A stretch of 9,015 bases of DNA, from positions 1 to 9,015 of the forward strand of contig JAHFHI010000028.1 in the NCBI GenBank assembly GCA_023246995.1, given 5' to 3'. Position 1 is the first letter of the stretch. Every line of letters starts with the position of its first letter. The notes beneath the pieces were generated by a model. The model was given only the letters and a program-made list of their open reading frames with translations. It ran no database searches and was not told where the DNA came from. Position numbers and translations under genes: made by a program. This document shows positions 6,868 through 9,015 of the stretch, one piece after another. The stretch is from Candidatus Omnitrophota bacterium. Lineage in GTDB: Bacteria > Omnitrophota > Omnitrophia > Omnitrophales > Aquincolibacteriaceae.

Positions 6868-8171
6868 GAGGGGACCTGCCGGCTGTGGGACCTCAAAAAG
6901 CCGTCAAGCGCAACGTGAAGCCAGACGGACGCGAATCCGTAATTGATCAGCGTGGCCATGGCAATTCCCATAATGCCGTAGCGTAAGCACAGAAAATAAT
7001 TGAGCGCAACTTTGCATAAAAACTCCGCCCAAGCCTGCAGGGCGTAAAAGCGGGAGCGGTTCACCACAAAAAGGACCCGCGCATAAAAAAGGCGGATCAT
7101 GCCCGGGATAAGCGCTAAGGCAAGCCATCCGAAAATCCCGGCTAGGAGATCTCTTTGCGCAAGCGCCAGGCCGCTGCGCGTAAAAATAAGCTCAATCAGC
7201 GGCGTGCGCAGCAGCCAGAGGATTCCGCCGAGCACGAACGCCGCCAGGAGGACAACCCGGGCATCCCTGCGGATACGCCGGGCAAAATCCTCGGGGGCGC
7301 TTACGTGATAATCATCCGACCAGAATGAGAGAAAGACCTGCAGGAGACCGTTGATAAAAAGAAGATAAGGGATTTGTAAAAGCCGGTCGGCGTAATTGAG
7401 AAGACTTAAACTCCCCCCGCCGAGAGGCGCGGCAAACCACTGATCCGCGAGCGGCGCCAAATTAACGGCGAATAGTGCCAGAATCTGGAAGCCGGCTTCC
7501 CGCAAAAAAAATCCCGCGTGGGCCGTGCTCCCCGGGCCCGGGAATAAAAGCCGCGCGGGGGTCAAGCGCCGCATGAGCCCGTAAGCGGCCATCCACCGAA
7601 GAATCTCGCCGGCCGAAAAACCCAGGCTCAAGGCGTGAATCCCGAACGGCTTGTGGAAAAGGAAAACAGCCGCCAGCATGACGCATGCCCTGATAAGCGG
7701 CGAAAGTGCCGCAAACCAGAACTGCTTGTAGACGCAGAAGAAACTGTGATGGTGCGCCACCAGGATGGCCAAAAGAAAGCCGGGAGTCATCTCGAGAAAA
7801 AGACGGCCTGTCAGGTGCGCGCCGTGTGCCTCAAGACCTCCCCAAACCTGAAGGCCCGGTCCCAAGCCGGCCGCGATCGCCAGAGAAATCCCGGCCGCAA
7901 GCGGCAGGCATGTTCGCAGGATATCTCCCGCAAGCCGGTTTACCTCCTCCGGTTCGGCCTTGCGCCGCGCAAGGTGCGGCACCAGCGCGGATTCAAAGAC
8001 ATGCCCGAATACATTAAGCAGGGCAAAAATAACGCTATAAGCAAAGAAAAAGGCGTCTGTTTCCGGAGTGGCTCCGAAAATCATGGCGATGCAGAAGGGA
8101 ATCATGAGCCCGCCCAGCCTGCCTAAGGCCGTCCAAAGCGCCGTGGATAAGAAAGGCCGCTTAAGTTTCAT
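6864..8171 (-). CDS. MurJ/MviN-like lipid-linked oligosaccharide flippase
   Basis: This 435-residue, strongly hydrophobic protein has roughly a dozen predicted membrane helices and belongs to the MurJ/MviN branch of the MOP flippase superfamily. Residues 32-43 (FG, then ETDAFFFAY) and 62-65 (ALVP) match the first-helix signature of MurJ. The stretch around LNYADRLLQIPY matches the conserved YADRL motif of the MurJ central region. Such proteins flip undecaprenyl-linked sugars across the inner membrane. It is shorter than typical MurJ (about 510 residues). By my alignment it keeps the equivalents of E. coli MurJ Arg18 and Asp39 but has Ile and Leu at the Arg24 and Arg52 positions. This, with its place beside a glycosyltransferase and a ligase, points to an exopolysaccharide or O-antigen repeat-unit flippase rather than the housekeeping lipid II flippase. 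The start is set by an upstream GGAGGT. The stop overlaps the glycosyltransferase start as ATGA. Confidence 0.9.
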   Translation of the reverse strand: MKLKRPFLSTALWTALGRLGGLMIPFCIAMIFGATPETDAFFFAYSVIFALLNVFGHVFESALVPHLARRKAEPEEVNRLAGDILRTCLPLAAGISLAIAAGLGPGLQVWGGLEAHGAHLTGRLFLEMTPGFLLAILVAHHHSFFCVYKQFWFAALSPLIRACVMLAAVFLFHKPFGIHALSLGFSAGEILRWMAAYGLMRRLTPARLLFPGPGSTAHAGFFLREAGFQILALFAVNLAPLADQWFAAPLGGGSLSLLNYADRLLQIPYLLFINGLLQVFLSFWSDDYHVSAPEDFARRIRRDARVVLLAAFVLGGILWLLRTPLIELIFTRSGLALAQRDLLAGIFGWLALALIPGMIRLFYARVLFVVNRSRFYALQAWAEFLCKVALNYFLCLRYGIMGIAMATLINYGFASVWLHVALDGFLRSHSRQVPS

Positions 8172-9015
8172 GGGGATAGCTTACCTCCACGGGACCGAAT
8201 TCCACCCGAGCGCCGGGTTTGCCCTGAAGCCCGCCATTTAAGAGCTCCGCTTCAAGCCAGCGGATACCTCCGGCGCTTTCCAGATCCAAAGTATAGAGTT
8301 TGCGCGCTTTGCCGCGGACATAAAGGTGCCCGATTCTTTCTTCGAGGTTCCCATCCCACAAACGAAAGCGTAAATAGCCCGGCAGGTCCGCTTTATTGGA
8401 CAGCGCGAGACGGAGACGAACCGCTCCCGGCTTTAACTGAACGGAAATTCCGATCCGCGCTCTTTCAGAAAGGAGGCTGCTCCCCTCCGAGCCCTTGCGC
8501 CACCAGGAACTGGAAGGCAGCCCGCGCGTAGCCAGTTCTTCAGCCCGGGTCCTAAGCTTTTCCCGAAGTCCGGGATCCGCCTCGGGATCAAAAGCCAGCA
8601 AATCCCTTAAATCCGGTTGCTTTTCCTCCAACGCTTCCCTTAAAAGGTCGGAGGCGCGCTTCCGGTCACTGATTTTTAAGTAACATCGGATCCGGCGGCG
8701 GCGAAGCGACGGATACGGCTCTGAGGGCTGAAGGCTCTCGAAATAAACGATCGCCCGGCGGTAGTCTCCCTGGCGCATGGCAAAGATTCCTTTGAGATAA
8801 AAGTCGCTCAACCGGGCAACCGGAGTTTCAAGCCACTCCGGATGCCAGAGAATCTGGTCCTCATTTTCCAGAATTTCCGTCAATTCTCTTTTTAAGTTTG
8901 TATCAAGCCTGTATAAACCGGCGCGCGCCGCGACAAGACCCACCCGGGCTTCATTCCAATCGCTGCGGATCCAAACCGCTTCCTGAAATTCACGCATGGC
9001 TTTCGCGTATTTCCC
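8161..9015 (-). CDS. TPR-repeat protein with C-terminal beta-rich domain, 5' end outside window
   Basis: This is the C-terminal part of a protein whose 5' end lies beyond the right edge. The frame stays open through six codons (GKYAKA) before the first Met at 8997, and GKYAKAMREFQEA reads like the second helix of a TPR, so that Met is probably internal. Numbering from it, residues 63-128 contain another TPR-like helical pair (around LKGIFAMRQGDYRRAIVYFE) plus further helices. Residues about 180-275 are rich in alternating hydrophobic residues and look like a beta-sandwich ending in VEFGPVEVSYP. No membrane segment is visible in this part. The TAA stop lies 11 bp inside the flippase gene, so the two are co-translated. 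TPR proteins in polysaccharide loci often act as scaffolds or lipoprotein partners of export machinery, and the beta domain might bind glycan; both are inference. The exact family is not recognised. Confidence 0.85.
   Translation of the reverse strand, partial: GKYAKAMREFQEAVWIRSDWNEARVGLVAARAGLYRLDTNLKRELTEILENEDQILWHPEWLETPVARLSDFYLKGIFAMRQGDYRRAIVYFESLQPSEPYPSLRRRRIRCYLKISDRKRASDLLREALEEKQPDLRDLLAFDPEADPGLREKLRTRAEELATRGLPSSSWWRKGSEGSSLLSERARIGISVQLKPGAVRLRLALSNKADLPGYLRFRLWDGNLEERIGHLYVRGKARKLYTLDLESAGGIRWLEAELLNGGLQGKPGARVEFGPVEVSYPHET
8183..8188 (-). promoter_or_regulatory. Shine-Dalgarno GGAGGT for the flippase gene
   Basis: A perfect GGAGGT on the minus strand ends 11 nt before the ATG at 8171. 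It sits inside the last codons of the upstream TPR gene. It supports the chosen flippase start and indicates independent ribosome loading in addition to coupling through the 11-bp overlap. The spacing is a little longer than the common 5-9 nt. Confidence 0.6.

Noticed and set aside
7531..7542. Perfect palindrome CCCGGGCCCGGG
   Set aside because: It encodes Pro-Gly-Pro-Gly in the flippase; a compositional effect of those codons.
1..9015. tRNA, rRNA, CRISPR array, insertion sequence or attachment site
   Set aside because: No regularly spaced repeats, transposase-like frames, terminal inverted repeats or tRNA-like cloverleaf sequences were seen on either strand.

Overview
All convincing genes in this window lie on the minus strand and read from high to low coordinates. 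The layout suggests a cell-surface polysaccharide locus of a Gram-negative bacterium. It holds a lipid-linked-sugar flippase, a GT4 glycosyltransferase, an O-antigen ligase/polymerase-type membrane protein and a very large secreted multidomain protein with a glycoamylase-like helical core. Base composition is moderately GC-rich. The style (giant exported proteins with many beta-sandwich modules, tightly packed operons) would fit an uncultivated lineage such as Candidatus Omnitrophota. That placement is a low-confidence guess with no marker gene behind it.

Layout in transcription order. (1) From the right edge to 8161: the 3' part of a TPR protein with a C-terminal beta-rich domain. (2) 8171-6864: a MurJ/MviN-like flippase that starts inside the end of the TPR gene. 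(3) 6867-5776: a GT4 glycosyltransferase. (4) 5779-4439: a Wzy_C/WaaL-like polytopic protein. These four overlap by 11, 4 and 4 bp, so they are almost certainly one translationally coupled operon. (5) A 147-bp gap (4292-4438) holds a sigma70-like promoter on the minus strand. A perfect 16-bp palindrome with a LacI-family operator pattern is centred on the predicted transcription start, and an AT-rich triple half-site abuts the next start codon. (6) 4291-185: a 1368-residue exported protein. It has three N-terminal beta-sandwich modules (the first two a clear tandem duplication), a central alpha-helical domain resembling the (alpha/alpha)6 GH144/GT84-glycoamylase group, and two C-terminal beta-sandwich modules. 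(7) 142 to the left edge: the first 47 codons of another ORF, in the same frame as gene 6 and separated from it by one TAG and 14 codons.

Proposed working model (inference): genes 1-4 assemble, flip and attach or polymerise a surface glycan. Genes 6-7 form a separately regulated, sugar-responsive unit making an exported glycan-binding and possibly glycan-cleaving protein. The least ordinary elements are the operator-centred promoter, the symmetric architecture of the 1368-residue protein, the in-frame TAG after it, and an A9 run that could fuse the glycosyltransferase to the ligase by -1 slippage.
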